Shown here in pieces: positions 1-11,764 of a stretch of 64,000 nt of DNA (position 1 is its first letter; every line of letters begins with the position of its first letter). The notes under the pieces are model-generated. The model saw only the letters and a list, made by a program, of their open reading frames with translations, was not told where the DNA came from and searched no databases. The position numbers were made by a program, and so were the translations under genes. This DNA is from Hyparrhenia diplandra. Its lineage: Eukaryota > Streptophyta > Magnoliopsida > Poales > Poaceae. The stretch lies in the NCBI GenBank assembly GCA_015847255.1, contig JADLZK010010466.1, forward strand, positions 62,001 to 126,000. Direction: 5' to 3'.

Positions 1-767
1 TCATATCTTCTACTTCCTCCTTGAGTTTGTAGTGTATCAAAACCCATATATCCTTGTTGTTTTATATGTTGTCATCTGAACTAACAGAGTCATTATCTTC
101 TCGAATTCTCAAGGCTAGTAACATATAAGCCTTTTCCTTTTTGTTTATTCCCTCCAGTTTGCAAATATGTGACATTTTGGGCAACTCATGGTTTTAAACA
201 TAATTTAATATACAACTGAAGAACATCCTACCACATTTATACTTTTATGAAAAGTGATTTTCAAGTATATTGTACTCTTTGCAAAACGCATGGGGCAGCC
301 AACGGTTTCTCATTTGATTGAGTCCTTGTGGTGAGACCTGCTCGATCACTTGGCATTGACTCTGTAACTCAGCTTAGTTACTTACTCACCACATTTATGT
401 GTAAGTTAATTATTTTCGACGTTTGTCCATGGATAACAAAACACGTAAGATGAATTGTTGATTAATCTTATTACTTGTATTACCTATCAGGCCCGGTGTT
501 TCGATCGAAGGCCTATATGTATTTTTTTTTTTTTCCTAAGAAAACAATGGACGTATGTTGGCATCTATCTTCTTGATCGGACAACGTAGTGGTGCTCCGT
601 ATCTATTTATGAACGTGTGTGCGTGTATTAGACGTGGAGTATTTCTTTTCTTTTTTTTTAAAAAAAGCAGGAGATAAGTTTAGACTGAACACAACGATAC
701 AACAACTAGACGACCACAATCAACAATAAGAACCACTACGGAGTAGGACAACCACAATCAACAATAA
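1..767. other. Intergenic DNA upstream of villin
   Basis: No coding region can be supported here. The stretch is AT-rich, with T-tracts near 520-535 and 650-660. A short direct duplication around 712-730 and 750-767 (sharing accacaatcaacaataag) directly precedes the MITE at 768. It probably belongs to the distal promoter or to old repeats. Confidence 0.5.
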
Positions 768-1002
768 GGGCCTCTTTGGCAAAAGGAGCTTCGGCTCCGG
801 CTCCTCCTGCACGCACTGTAGCGCTACTGCAGCTAGGAGCCGGTTTTCTCTCTCCCTCCCTCCCCCTCTCACTGACAGCGGGCCATGTTGCTAGGAGCCG
901 GAGAAGCTCGATTTTGGGGCTCCTCCGGCTCCCTCCCTGCACGCCACTGGTGCCGCTACTGATGGAGGAGCCGGGGCGGCGGGGAGCCCTGCCAAACAGG
1001 CC
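768..1002. mobile_element. Tourist-like (PIF/Harbinger) MITE, 235 bp
   Basis: The ends are imperfect inverted repeats: the left begins GGGCCTCTTTGGC and the right, read inward, begins GGCCTGTTTGGC. The element is flanked on both sides by TAA (765-767 and 1003-1005), the three-base target duplication typical of PIF/Harbinger. The interior is GC-rich and made of repeated 'ggagccgg' and 'ggctcc' words. It has no coding capacity. It sits about 640 bp upstream of the villin TATA box. Confidence 0.65.
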
Positions 1003-1639
1003 TAAGAAGCACTAAGAACAATAGAGACACAATGACTACCAACAACAAGGTACGAACAACGAGAATAAAAAAGAAACAAATAGACAACAACCACTAAACA
1101 ATAACAAACCCCTACAACACATTCGAAGAGGTAAAGCGACCTCCGCCACAAGGTTTTGGAAGACATGACATTTTATAAAGTTTAAACCCATCAATGAATT
1201 GAGGACATCGGGTGGCAACAGTTCCTTGAAACAGTCCATGTTCAGAGTCTAGTCGGATGCGCTGATGGGCAGCGGTGTGGAAGCATCAGGTGCAGTGGTG
1301 GGGGCGCCCCGTGCGTGAACCCGTACGCTATTACTGTAGTCGACTCGATGAAATGCAATGATGAGTGCGAACCGAAAGCTCTCAATTATCGGCCGCATCA
1401 TGCGGACTACTGGACCCTGATGCTGATGGCCGGCCTATACAAGATGGAATCTTGTCAGTCACCGGCGGCCGGCCGTACCTCTGCTGGCCGATCGAGCAAT
1501 GCTGACCCGGCCGGCCGGCGTAGCTGCCTAGGGCCGTGCATGGGAAGGGCTGGTAGCCACGTCCGTCCGTCCCCTCGTACGTATACTCGAGCTCGATCGG
1601 CGACTGCGAGTATAGTAGCGGCAAATCGCCGCGCGCGGA

Positions 1640-1647
1640 TATAAATA
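1640..1647 (+). promoter_or_regulatory. TATA box of the villin gene
   Basis: TATAAATA lies in a GC-rich context about 550 bp upstream of the start codon. Transcription would start near 1670-1680. The leader probably has one intron, with donor GTACGG at 1873 and acceptor GCAG ending at 2114. A leader of this type is common in grass genes, but it is inferred from splice signals only. Confidence 0.6.
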
Positions 1648-2187
1648 GGGGGGCATTCTATTCTGAAACCAGGCAACCGCAAAAGCCGCGGCGACGCGTA
1701 TTGACATCCACCCATCGTTCCATTCCTACGTCGGTTCTCGTCCCTCCTTCCCGTCGTCTCGCTCGGTCTCTCTCGCCTGCCACCTCCCTCCCTCCCCCCT
1801 GTCTCTGCCTCGAGGTCGCCTCCCCGCTTCCATCGATCGATCGGCGATCGGCGTTACGCATCGATCTAGTAGGTACGGCTCGATCCACGGCCTCTGATAC
1901 GATCCCACGGTTCTGCATTTCCTTTTCCCTCGTTTCGATCGCGGCTTGATGATTAGTTTGTATATATACATATATGATCTCACGATCCCGCGGGTTGAAT
2001 TGATCTGCCGTTTGCTTGCTTGGCGAATGGACGTGGATGCGTGATTGCGATTACGATCACAAAGTTTTGGTTTCCTCATGATGATTTGATGGTTTACAAT
2101 TTCTGCTCTTGCAGCACATGAGTTTCTAGTGTTCGGTTGACTGTTGTCGGGTGGTGTTTAAGTAGCACATATATTAATTCCTGTGCA

Positions 2188-5100
2188 ATGTCGAATGCAA
2201 AAGTGGTGCTTGAGCCTGCATTTCAAGGAGCTGGCCACAAACCGTATCCTTTATTATATACTATTCATACATGACTTTCAAGCAGGCTGCTGCCACCTTA
2301 TTATTGTAGCTGCTTTTTTTTTTCTCCATTCCACGCAAGGCTTCTCTTGGCTCTTTATGTTGGGTATATGTGCTCCTTAACTTAATAAACACAGAGGAAC
2401 AGAAATATGGAGGATCGAGGATTTCAAGCCAGTCGCTTTGCCAAAATCAGATTATGGCAAATTCTACTGCGGAGATTCATATATAGTTCTCCAGGTATAA
2501 ATGCTTTTAACCCTTCCTTTTTAATTTCCACAGGCATATTCTACACAAACTGTATATCTATTAATGCATCCGTTTTTTTTTTTTTCAGACGACCTGTAAA
2601 GGAGGTGCTTATATTTTTGACATCCATTTCTGGATCGGCAAAGATTCTAGCCAGGTACCTAGATTTTTCGTGCACCACCACCTCGGATTTCTCCATGCTT
2701 GCTTCAAATGATATTTCATATGCCCACTTCTCCAAATCGCTGTTGTTGTGTGTTACGCAGGATGAAGCTGGAACTGCCGCAATCAAGACGGTTGAACTTG
2801 ACAGCATGCTGGGGGGTCGTGCGGTACAGCACAGGGAGCCACAGTGCTACGAGTCTGATAAATTCCTTTCGTATTTTAAACCCTGCATCATACCCATGGA
2901 GGGTGGTTTCGCTTCTGGATTTAAAACGCCAGAAGTGGACAAGTTTGTAATACGGCTGTATATTTGCAAAGGGAAGAGAGCTATCAGAGTTAAAGAGGTG
3001 AATGCATCGGTGTTCCACCACCATCTTGTTTCGTTTCTATATGTTTCATCAACTGTTTAAGCCAGTATATATACTAATGATGACTTCTTTGTTCGATCAG
3101 GTTCCCTTTGCTCGTTCATCGTTGAACCATGATGATGTCTTTATCTTGGATTCTGAGAATAAAATATACCAATTCAATGGTGCGAACTCCAACATTCAAG
3201 AAAGAGCCAAGGCGTTGGAAGTGATCCAACATTTGAAGGAGAAATACCATGATGGAGTGTGTGCTGTTGCAATTGTTGGTGAGATGAGAATGAAACAAAT
3301 TTCATTAAATATACATGTAAAAAACGTCGGCAAGTTTACACACTTGTGCCATTTTTTTTTTTTTTTTTGCCTTAATACTAGATGATGGAAAATTGCAAGC
3401 GGAATCAGATTCAGGAGAATTCTGGGTCCTTTTTGGAGGTTTTGCACCGATAGGGAAAAAAGCAATAAGTGATGATGATGTTGTTCTTGAAACTACAGCA
3501 CCAAAGCTTTTCAGGTATGTCCTGTGACTGGCCTAGTGGCCTGTGTATGTGTGCTAGTATATATGTTCACCTCACTATTCTTCAGCTGCTCTTCTTTATT
3601 TTTAATAACCGAGTATCTTTATTGTATACTGTTAATTGCTATATTTGCATTAATTCAAAAAATGTTATATTTGCAGTATCACTAACGGTCAACTGAAGTT
3701 AGAAGACATTGCTCTTACAAAATCGATTCTGGAGAACACCAAATGCTTTTTACTTGACTGTGGGGCTGAACTATTTGTCTGGGTTGGCCGGGTAACACAG
3801 GTAGAGGACAGGAAAGCTGCCAGTGCGGCAGTGGAGGTAAAACTACAGCCCAACTTTATTGTTTTTTGCTTTGTTCAAAATAAATACCATCTAAAATTTA
3901 CCTCCTATAGAAATTCATTATTAAAGAAAATAAACCAAAGACAACAAGAATAACTCAAGTGATTCAAGGGTATGAGAATCATACATTCAAGTCTAAGTTT
4001 GAGTCATGGCCAGTAAGTAGCACGGAAAGGAGTGCCAACACAGAGGACGGCCGAGTCAAAGTTACAGGTAAAATATTTATTTATTGGTATTTAAACAATT
4101 GACCTTTTGTCATTCATTGTTAACATCTATGTTTTATCAGCAATGTTGAAGCAGAAAGGTGTCGATGTCAAAGGAATCACAAAAACTAGTGCGCCAGTAA
4201 ATGAGGAAGTTCCTCCTTTGCTAGATGGCGGTGGAAAGCTTGAGGTTTTGCTGAACTTAGTCACATTTTCCTACCAAGTACAATAGTGAATGCAATGTAG
4301 AAATGAAACCACAAGCAAGCTGTTCATATTTCAGGTTTGGTGTATCAGTGGCAGTGTGAAGACCGCTCTTCCAAAGGAAGAACTTGGAAAATTCTACAGT
4401 GGAGACTGTTATGTTGTTCTCTACACTTATCATTCTGCTGAGAAAAAAGAAGAGTTCTATCTAACTTATTGGATTGGGAAAAATAGTGTACAGGTAATTG
4501 CCATTAAAACATATACATGCTTAAGATTTAGTGCATTGAACCTTCTTGTTTTGCATGTTTCGTCAACCCCCACTAATGGAATGTATTTTTATTATTTTGC
4601 TTGTCATAGTCACATTGTGAACTGAAGCATTCTTCTATGCTAAAAAAAAAAAAAAAAAAATGAAGCCTTCTTCTTCTTATTTATTTTTTTTTTTTTTGTA
4701 AAACTATTTGTCTTGAATTCTTCAAACAACCACATAGAAGCTATTATTGCACACATTTGTTTAAAACAGTGATTGTCCTTTCACATTCGTGTGTCATGTG
4801 ATTAATAAATGAGCCCTTGATGTACTTAGCATATACTCCGTACAAGGGTTCATGGTGGACCCAGTGCCCATGCAACTGTGCTGTGATATATATGAAGTTA
4901 CTCTTTGTTTATTTAACGTAGGAAGATCAAGAGGCGGCTTTACAAATAGCTAATACAACTTGGAATTCTTTGAAAGGAAGACCTATCCTGGTACTGTTTT
5001 CACATTTAGATTTTTTTATTATGCATAAAATATTTTCTCTGGATGAGTTTCGTGTGTTATTTTTGTTATTGTAGGGTCGTATTTATCAAGGAAAAGAACC

Positions 5101-8100
5101 ACCACAATTTGTTGTTCTTTTCCAACCAATGGTTATTCTTAAGGTATGATGCTCACTGTGATTATGTCATGTATAGCGAGTTAATGTTAAATGTGTGCTG
5201 GTCTGCAAAGAACTCATATTGGAGTATTCTATAGAAGTGAAAAATGTTTTGTAACATTACTCCAGAAATTAGCTGAACGTTTTTGTCAAATCATGCAGGG
5301 TGGTACTAGCTCTGGTTATAAGAAATTTGTAGAAGAGAAGGGTCTGAAAGATGAAACCTATTGTGCTGATGGCGTCGCTCTCATTCGAATTTCTGGAACA
5401 GCAGTCCATAACAACAAAACACTTCAAGTTGATGCGGTATTTCTTACCTCTACATGTTCTTATAAATATATTGACTTCCATTCACATAAGCACCCTGAAC
5501 ATTTTAAGTTAATGAGAAACAGTAGGCAATAATACTTATTAAAAGTGCCTATCATCCATCACATAAATATCTGTCATGCCTATCATCCATAGCAATTTTC
5601 TAGGTTCGCGTTGACTTTACTAAATCTTGACCTCAAGAACTTTGCTCTTATAGCATATCAAGTCTTATATATAAAATCTATCAGTTTGCTTAAAGTATGG
5701 AACTAATGCTATGTTCTCATTATGGCCTGCATACCAACATCCTCTTTTTTTTTTAAAAAAAAGCCAGCAGACTTAATTAAATAGTACATGCAAGAAAAAA
5801 AAAAGTTACCCTTGTTTGTATAGCTAATAAAAAACTGCACTGTAATTAACTTAGTCCAACCTTTTGCTCCCTTGAACTAATTGCTATTTGACTTTTTAGG
5901 TCCCAGCATCCTTGAGTTCCACGGATTGTTTTGTTTTGCAAACTAAAAACTCGATGTTTTTATGGAATGGAAATTCAAGTTCTTTTGAACAACAACAGTG
6001 GGCTGCTAAAGTTGCTGAATTTCTGAAGGTATGGAACAATGAAACCAATTTTGATATTGATATTTGTCTCGTATCATATCAAAAATCAAAATTTTGAGTA
6101 ATCGGACTTGGATATGGTCGGATATTAAAAATTTGGATTCAAACACCGACTATTTGTATAAATTTTTGACCCTTTTGGGGCATATGGATATCGGGAAACA
6201 TCTGTGTCGTTTTCATCCCTACACAGAACTATGCTGGTTGCTGAATCCTCCTCCCTTGGCAGCACTTGATTCTGATAAAATTGGAAGTAATTGACATTTC
6301 TTATCATGGCCACTATTACTCACTTAAATTATCTGTACCTCCAAATCCTACAGACCGGTGTTGCTGTCAAACATTGCAAGGAGGGTACTGAGAGCTCTAT
6401 TTTCTGGTCTTCTCTTGGTGGAAAGCAGAGTTATACAAGTAAAAAAAAGCAGCAGCTGATGTTGTTCTTAGAGAGCCTCATCTGTATACCTTCTCTCTTA
6501 GGAATGGTTAGTAGTAGTCAAACTTCTATTCACAGTGTTTCTCAATCGTACCACATTCTGTTTTTATGCTTTATAGTGACACTAATGTTTTATTTTTTTT
6601 TTTTTTTTTTGGCTTCAATCGCGATAACATTGTCAACCATTTATCAGGGAAGCTGGAGGTTTGTTTCTGTATTGATTTGATCCAAACTGGACATATTCCA
6701 ATAAACTTGTTTTTTGTTTATATAAATATATATATATATATCTGAAGGCACACTTGTACGCAGGTTACTGAAATTTACAATTTTTCACAAGATGATTTGT
6801 TGACCGAAGACACGATGATACTTGATACACACGGTGAGGTTTTTGTTTGGATGGGTCAGTGTGTGGATACAAAAGAAAAACAGAAAGCATTTGACATTGG
6901 CCAGGTAGGTACCCAGTGTTAAGTGTTAACCTTTCTGTTTTTGGTTGGATCACGATCGTCCAACTCCTAAGCAACGATTGCTTCCCTCCCAGAAATACCT
7001 ACAACATGCAGTGGCCTTTGAAGGTATTTCTCCTGATGTGCCTCTCTATAAAGTCAATGAAGGGAATGAACCTTGCTTCTTCAGGACATACTTCTCTTGG
7101 GATAACACCCGATCCCTGGTATGCTGTTAGATATTTACTTTTGTATTTTACAAGTTCAACTTTTCCTTCTAACTATGTTCCATTTATTATCTATTTTTGG
7201 GATATGGGATAGCTGATATTTTGAAAGGTAGCATCTGAAAACTGCAAATTTTCCATTGCCCAGAAACCTTGTTGTAGACGAATTTCTGAAAACTGCAAAC
7301 TAATTTCCATTGCCCTTTGCCAACTTCTCCTGACTTATACTGGTCAAAGGCCTTTGCCAACTTCTCCTGACTTATACTGGTTAAATCGTTGAAGTCCATG
7401 GGTCAATGAAACCCCTGTCACTAGTCTAGGTTCTAAGGCTGGCACAAAGTTCTTAAGGAAAAATTTAGGATGATCGTGTCATTCTTGAAACAGATTCATG
7501 GAAACTCTTTTGAGAAGAAACTTTCAGTTCTTTTTGGAATGCGTTCAGAGGTAAGTCCACGTTTGCTATTCAATTTACAAGAAGCGATACATGTTATTTG
7601 TCCTTTTTTTTTCTGCTTCATGCCTTTTTAACCGCTTCCAGGGTGGCAATAAGAGCTCATCAGGTGATGGTGGGCCAACTCAAAGGGCATCAGCCTTGGC
7701 AGCTCTTTCATCTGCACTGAATCCATCGTCGCAAGGAAAACAGGTACTGCTAATGATTTCCTTCCCTCTTTTTCAAAAATACTGATAACTTCGTTGCCGA
7801 TTTTTCTTATCTGCTAACCACCAAATCCCATGGGTTTTCAGTCAGATGAGAGGCCCCCAAGCTCATCAGGTGACAGCGAGCATACCCAACGTGCTTCAGC
7901 AATCGCTGCCTTATCCTCTTCCCTTAATACATCGTCAAAACCCACCAGCACACAATCTCATTCAGGCCAAGGGAAACAAAGAGCCGCTGCTGTTGCAGCA
8001 CTGTCCAATGTTTTGACTGCAGAGGGATCTCACGGTAGGTCGTCTCCAACAGTATGTTAGACTTGCGGCCTAAATTTGATTTGAAGTTTCACTTTTTCTT

Positions 8101-9082
8101 TAGGAAGATGACAAAACTAGAAGCATGTTTAAGCTCCCACTGATATTTGTTCCTGTGATGGTAGTAATTCTGGTAAACAATATTGGATATTTTTAGCACT
8201 GGCATGTTGCATCACTCTGTTTTTGTAGTAGTCAAATTGTGTTATTTTGGTTTTGCTCTGGAAGAGTAAAAAAGGATATGAGATGCGTTTAAGTTTGTTA
8301 ACTGTGTTTACTTGAATTTTACTTATCAATAATGAATAGATCGCTTAGTAACTGCAAAAAGAAGTAGATGAAGATGAACCCAGGAGAATTCTGTGGTTAA
8401 GTTTTTACCCCTTAGCTTGATGGCAAAGGTTGATGATACCTTCACTTGATGCAGATGCTGAGAAGACTGAATTAGCTCCTGCTTCTCCTCATCAGTCAGA
8501 ACATGAAGATGTCCGAACAGAGCCTGATGTCTCAGAGGAACAAACTGCTAACGAAAATGGAGGCCAGACAACCTTTAGCTATGAACGCTTGATATCAAAG
8601 TCCACTGACCCTGTTAGTGGGATAGACTACAAGCGCAGAGAGGTTTGTGATTCCCACTGCATCCTTGAAAAAAGATCTCCCTCTTCTATTACCTCATATC
8701 CTTGTGAAAGGGCCGAGTATACCTGAATTTTTTTTTTGTGCATTTTATTTAAATCTAGAGCAATTTAGGAGGACTGGTGAATTTGTTTATACTAAAAAAA
8801 AATTATTAATCATTTTTGTTTCTCATTTGAATATCTATCGCAACTGATGGCAGTCTCTTCTGAATTTACTGCACCTCATGTTTATGGATTCCAAAGGATA
8901 AGTTCATTTTGCTTTACTGCACCTCATGTTTATGGATTCCTAAGGATAAGTTCATTTTGCTTGTGCAGACATATTTGGTGGACAGTGAATTCGAGACCGT
9001 GTTTGGTATGACCAGAGAGGAATTCTACGAGCAGCCAAGGTGGAAGCAAGAGTTGCAGAAAAAGAAAGCCGATCTTTTCTGA
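2188..9082 (+). CDS. Villin, VLN2/VLN3-like actin-bundling protein (23 exons, one frameshift)
   Basis: Plant villins bind, bundle, cap and in a Ca2+-dependent way sever actin filaments. Exons: 2188-2243, 2395-2494, 2589-2654, 2761-2997, 3101-3278, 3382-3514, 3677-3836, 3911-4067, 4141-4244, 4335-4493, 4922-4990, 5075-5143, 5299-5436, 5900-6028, 6354-6506, 6648-6658, 6764-6904, 6993-7118, 7494-7550, 7642-7743, 7842-8034, 8455-8642, 8969-9082. All have GT-AG junctions in phase. The start [14 protein letters not shown] is the family N-terminus. Six gelsolin repeats follow (for example [20 protein letters not shown] in repeat 1), then a low-complexity linker with repeated QRASA-AALSS blocks, then a villin headpiece ending KKKADLF. 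The exons total 2,840 nt, equal to 3n+2. The frame breaks at an A8 run (6441-6448, about codon 615); with it resolved the protein is about 945 aa, the normal villin length. The frameshift may be a consensus error or a real mutation. Confidence 0.93.
6648..6658 (+). other. 11-nt microexon of the villin gene
   Basis: The 11 bases ggaagctggag are preceded by ttatcag and followed by gt. They join AAT-G of exon 15 to GTT-ACT of exon 17 and encode G-K-L-E, the residues expected at this point in villins. Leaving them out would break the frame. Confidence 0.8.
7311..7381 (+). repeat. 31-bp near-tandem duplication in villin intron 18
   Basis: The phrase cctttgccaacttctcctgacttatactggt occurs twice, separated by a few bases. 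A weaker upstream duplication, around ctgaaaactgcaaa and tttccattgccc, lies at about 7230-7315. Both are inside the intron between 7118 and 7494 and have no coding effect. Confidence 0.8.
8866..8960 (+). repeat. Tandem duplication of about 48 bp in the last villin intron
   Basis: The segment beginning tttactgcacctcatg and ending agttcattttgct is present twice with a single-base difference (caaagg versus ctaagg). It lies just upstream of the acceptor of exon 23 at 8968, so it moves the branch-point region away from the previous exon. Confidence 0.85.
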
Positions 9083-9899
9083 AACACGACTGGCTACGAA
9101 TAAAGCCCCTATTTTGTTTCTCCACATGACCACCAGCATTTTCATCATGTTCATTCCACGGATGACCACCAGCAGCTTTATCCGTGAGTTGTATAGGCTA
9201 CTCTTTATCTGCACATGGTTTGGGCACGTTATATATAGGTCCATGGGCCATATTATTCCCCTAGCCCCTCCATTATTCGGAGGTCGTTCTTGATGTTGAC
9301 CTTCCACGTGTTTCTTTTTCATTTTATTAAAAATCAAATTGGTGCAAACGGCATTACTAGTGAGATTTTTTGTAAGTAATGATGCATTGGCACCAAGGTG
9401 TATGGAACATATTTTTTGTTATAAAACTTCAGCTTCTATTGTTCTGGCGGTGTTCTACTGGTTTAATCATCTTTACCGGCTTACCGCTGAGCAGTGCAGC
9501 AGTGCTCATGGGATTATCAACTAGGAAGATGATCAACAAGTCAGGTCAGTCGGGTCAGCAGGGGTTTGACGCCCTATTCCCATCATGGTGGTGTGGATTA
9601 TCATGTAGGAAGATGATCGATGAGCTGCAGTTACTATGATCTTGTAGTTTCTGGATCAATCACGAGTAGACTCTACTAGTAGAAATAACTGAATTTTGCT
9701 AGCAGTTTTTTTTTTTTTTTGGTGCAGTTATTTTCCACTTTCATATATGAGGACATTAGATTATTTTCCCCATGAAATATCTAAGGAGAACTAATAAGCA
9801 GCAATAATAAGTAGGCTGTGTTTACAAGCTCTCAAGCATGTGCATCACTACCAACATTTATTAAATCCGCAGCTAGCCTTATCTAGAAAGTCAAAACTT
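9083..9899. other. Villin 3' flank and intergenic spacer
   Basis: This holds the villin 3' UTR and the 3' flank of the convergent F-box gene. There is a T16 tract at about 9705-9720. No other feature is supported. Confidence 0.6.
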
Positions 9900-11030
9900 C
9901 TAAAACTTTCTATAGCACATGGTGCAGATAGCAGCAAATATTGTAATGCCACTGAAAATACAGAGTGTGTCGAACCGGTACTCACTGCGTATCTTCTCTT
10001 CTTTCAGCTCACTCTGTGCCTTCAGATACAAATTGCAAGACTCCAGCACCTCATCATAATTCCTGCTCCGGTGGCAGCTCAGCGCCTCCTTGAGAAGGAG
10101 GAGGCTGCAGCGCCCGTTGAGATGAACACCACCCATGTCTTCGATCTGCATACTCAGTTCCGTCAGCGCAAGTGTTGAAGGTTCCCCAGCCTCCTCGTTG
10201 CCCATGCTTGTCACACGGAATTTCATCAACAGAATGCATTCTGCTACCTGGCAGGGCAGGACCTCCTTTGCTGGAAGGACAGACCCAAACCGTAGAACGA
10301 AATCAGTATCAGTTGGCCAGTGCCTCTGCCCACTCAACGGGTGCCAACTCGTCAGGTTCACTGCCCGCTTCATCTTTCGGTTGACAATGATCCAGCTCAA
10401 CTTTATGCCATCGTTCAGTTCCCTCCATAGCTTCCCGTCTTTCCTTTCTTGCTCCATTGAGGGCACCAATGGTAAGTCATTGATGGTGGATAGGAATACC
10501 TCTCCATTATTGTTCTCATTGTTTTCAGCTGATTGTTGAAATAAGTCTATCCGGAACGGGTAGTTATAGAACCATCCATTGGCACTGTCTGAATTGGGAA
10601 TTCCCCATATGACCTCTGAGTAGAGTGCACGGTCTTTGTACCATACATCAATCAAAGATACGAAGTCTGAAGGCAATGAGTTTTCAAGCTCATCCATGTC
10701 ATCATAGTAGTAGTAGTAGTCAGACTCAGCCCATTCTTCAGCCAAGAAATTAGTTTCATTAGTCTGAACCACAGGGACATCCTTGTTCAATATAAGGGTG
10801 AAACAATCTGCATAGAACTTCCTGAATCCACCAACAGAAACAATTAAGCTCCGAACATCATCTCGTCTCGTCGACGGCCACAACGATGTGCAAGCATTTT
10901 CCCACAGATCCTCTTCATTTGATATGGCACGAAAATCAGCGCAGGCACAGCCTGCTCTTGCCAGAGCTGCAGCATCGAGACGCTTGAGTATGTCATAGAA
11001 AAGGTCGGCACTCAGCGATGCCATGACCAC
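9900..11030 (-). CDS. F-box protein with C-terminal membrane segment (At2g27310-like)
   Basis: A single uninterrupted exon encodes 376 residues. The first 45 residues (LSADLFYDILKRLDAAALA, then CADFRAI) match the F-box that binds SKP1 in SCF ubiquitin ligases. A Trp-rich central region with motifs such as WYKDRALYSEVIWGIP resembles the uncharacterised plant F-box group of At2g27310. The last 25 residues (FDTLCIFSGITIFAAICTMC) form a likely transmembrane anchor, which would make this a membrane-tethered F-box protein. A run of five Tyr in an acidic patch is encoded by a (tag/cta)n repeat near 10705-10720. A second ATG lies two codons in (MASLSADL) and may be the real start. Upstream on this strand, a 5' leader with one intron (donor near 11640, acceptor near 11062) is plausible. 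The target is unknown. Confidence 0.85.
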   Translation of the reverse strand: MVMASLSADLFYDILKRLDAAALARAGCACADFRAISNEEDLWENACTSLWPSTRRDDVRSLIVSVGGFRKFYADCFTLILNKDVPVVQTNETNFLAEEWAESDYYYYYDDMDELENSLPSDFVSLIDVWYKDRALYSEVIWGIPNSDSANGWFYNYPFRIDLFQQSAENNENNNGEVFLSTINDLPLVPSMEQERKDGKLWRELNDGIKLSWIIVNRKMKRAVNLTSWHPLSGQRHWPTDTDFVLRFGSVLPAKEVLPCQVAECILLMKFRVTSMGNEEAGEPSTLALTELSMQIEDMGGVHLNGRCSLLLLKEALSCHRSRNYDEVLESCNLYLKAQSELKEEKIRSEYRFDTLCIFSGITIFAAICTMCYRKF

Positions 11031-11754
11031 AGCTTGCTGCAGTTGCAGCTAAAAGAGCTGACACCACCAAATCAACCTGGAGCATAACAAAACAGAAAAT
11101 ACTTTGGTGAGTTTCTTCTCGGTAGTTGGTATACCAATTGACATACTATATGATCAACAAATCTTCAAAGGCAAAATAGGTGGTATGTTGCTGAAATTCT
11201 GGGTCACCAGTTAAATTTTTTGGAGTCCCAAGGCAGTGGAAGGAAAATAGCAGTGCATAGTAGGCCAAAACGGCCAAATTCCCCAGATCTGGAAAACTAA
11301 GGCATCCAGTTCCAAGCCTGCTCAATATCAATAGAATTGTCCTAAAACTTACAGCACATTTATTCTTTCTCCGTTGCTTCTGTTGCACTCTGACAATGAT
11401 AAAACAAACATTTGCAATTGGCCAGAGAAGCAATGCTGTGGTTACTCCATTGATGCTTTATAATGAGAGAAGCAATCATGGGCAGGAGACTAAATCTGAA
11501 TCCCCTCCCCTCAACCCCCCCACTAAACCCCAAGCAAAAAATACACAGATCTATGGTTACAGACTTCCAGGTGCAGGAGGAGCAAGAAGCATCTAATAAG
11601 GGAGGAAATTGGAGGGGAAGAGGGAGACTAGGCAGGCTCACCTCAAGAATCAGATCAGGGAGAATTCGTCAGGTGGATGGATGAGGTAGAGACGACTGAC
11701 TAACTGACTTGTATACAGTATTCACTCCTTGAGCAGCACAAGGTAGCGTCAGGG

Positions 11755-11763
11755 TTTAAATAA
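11755..11763 (-). promoter_or_regulatory. Possible TATA box of the F-box gene
   Basis: On the minus strand the sequence reads TTATTTAAA in a GC-rich setting, about 730 bp upstream of the ATG. This is consistent with a leader intron and a transcript start near 11725. It is inferred from position and composition only. Confidence 0.4.
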
Positions 11764-11764
11764 G

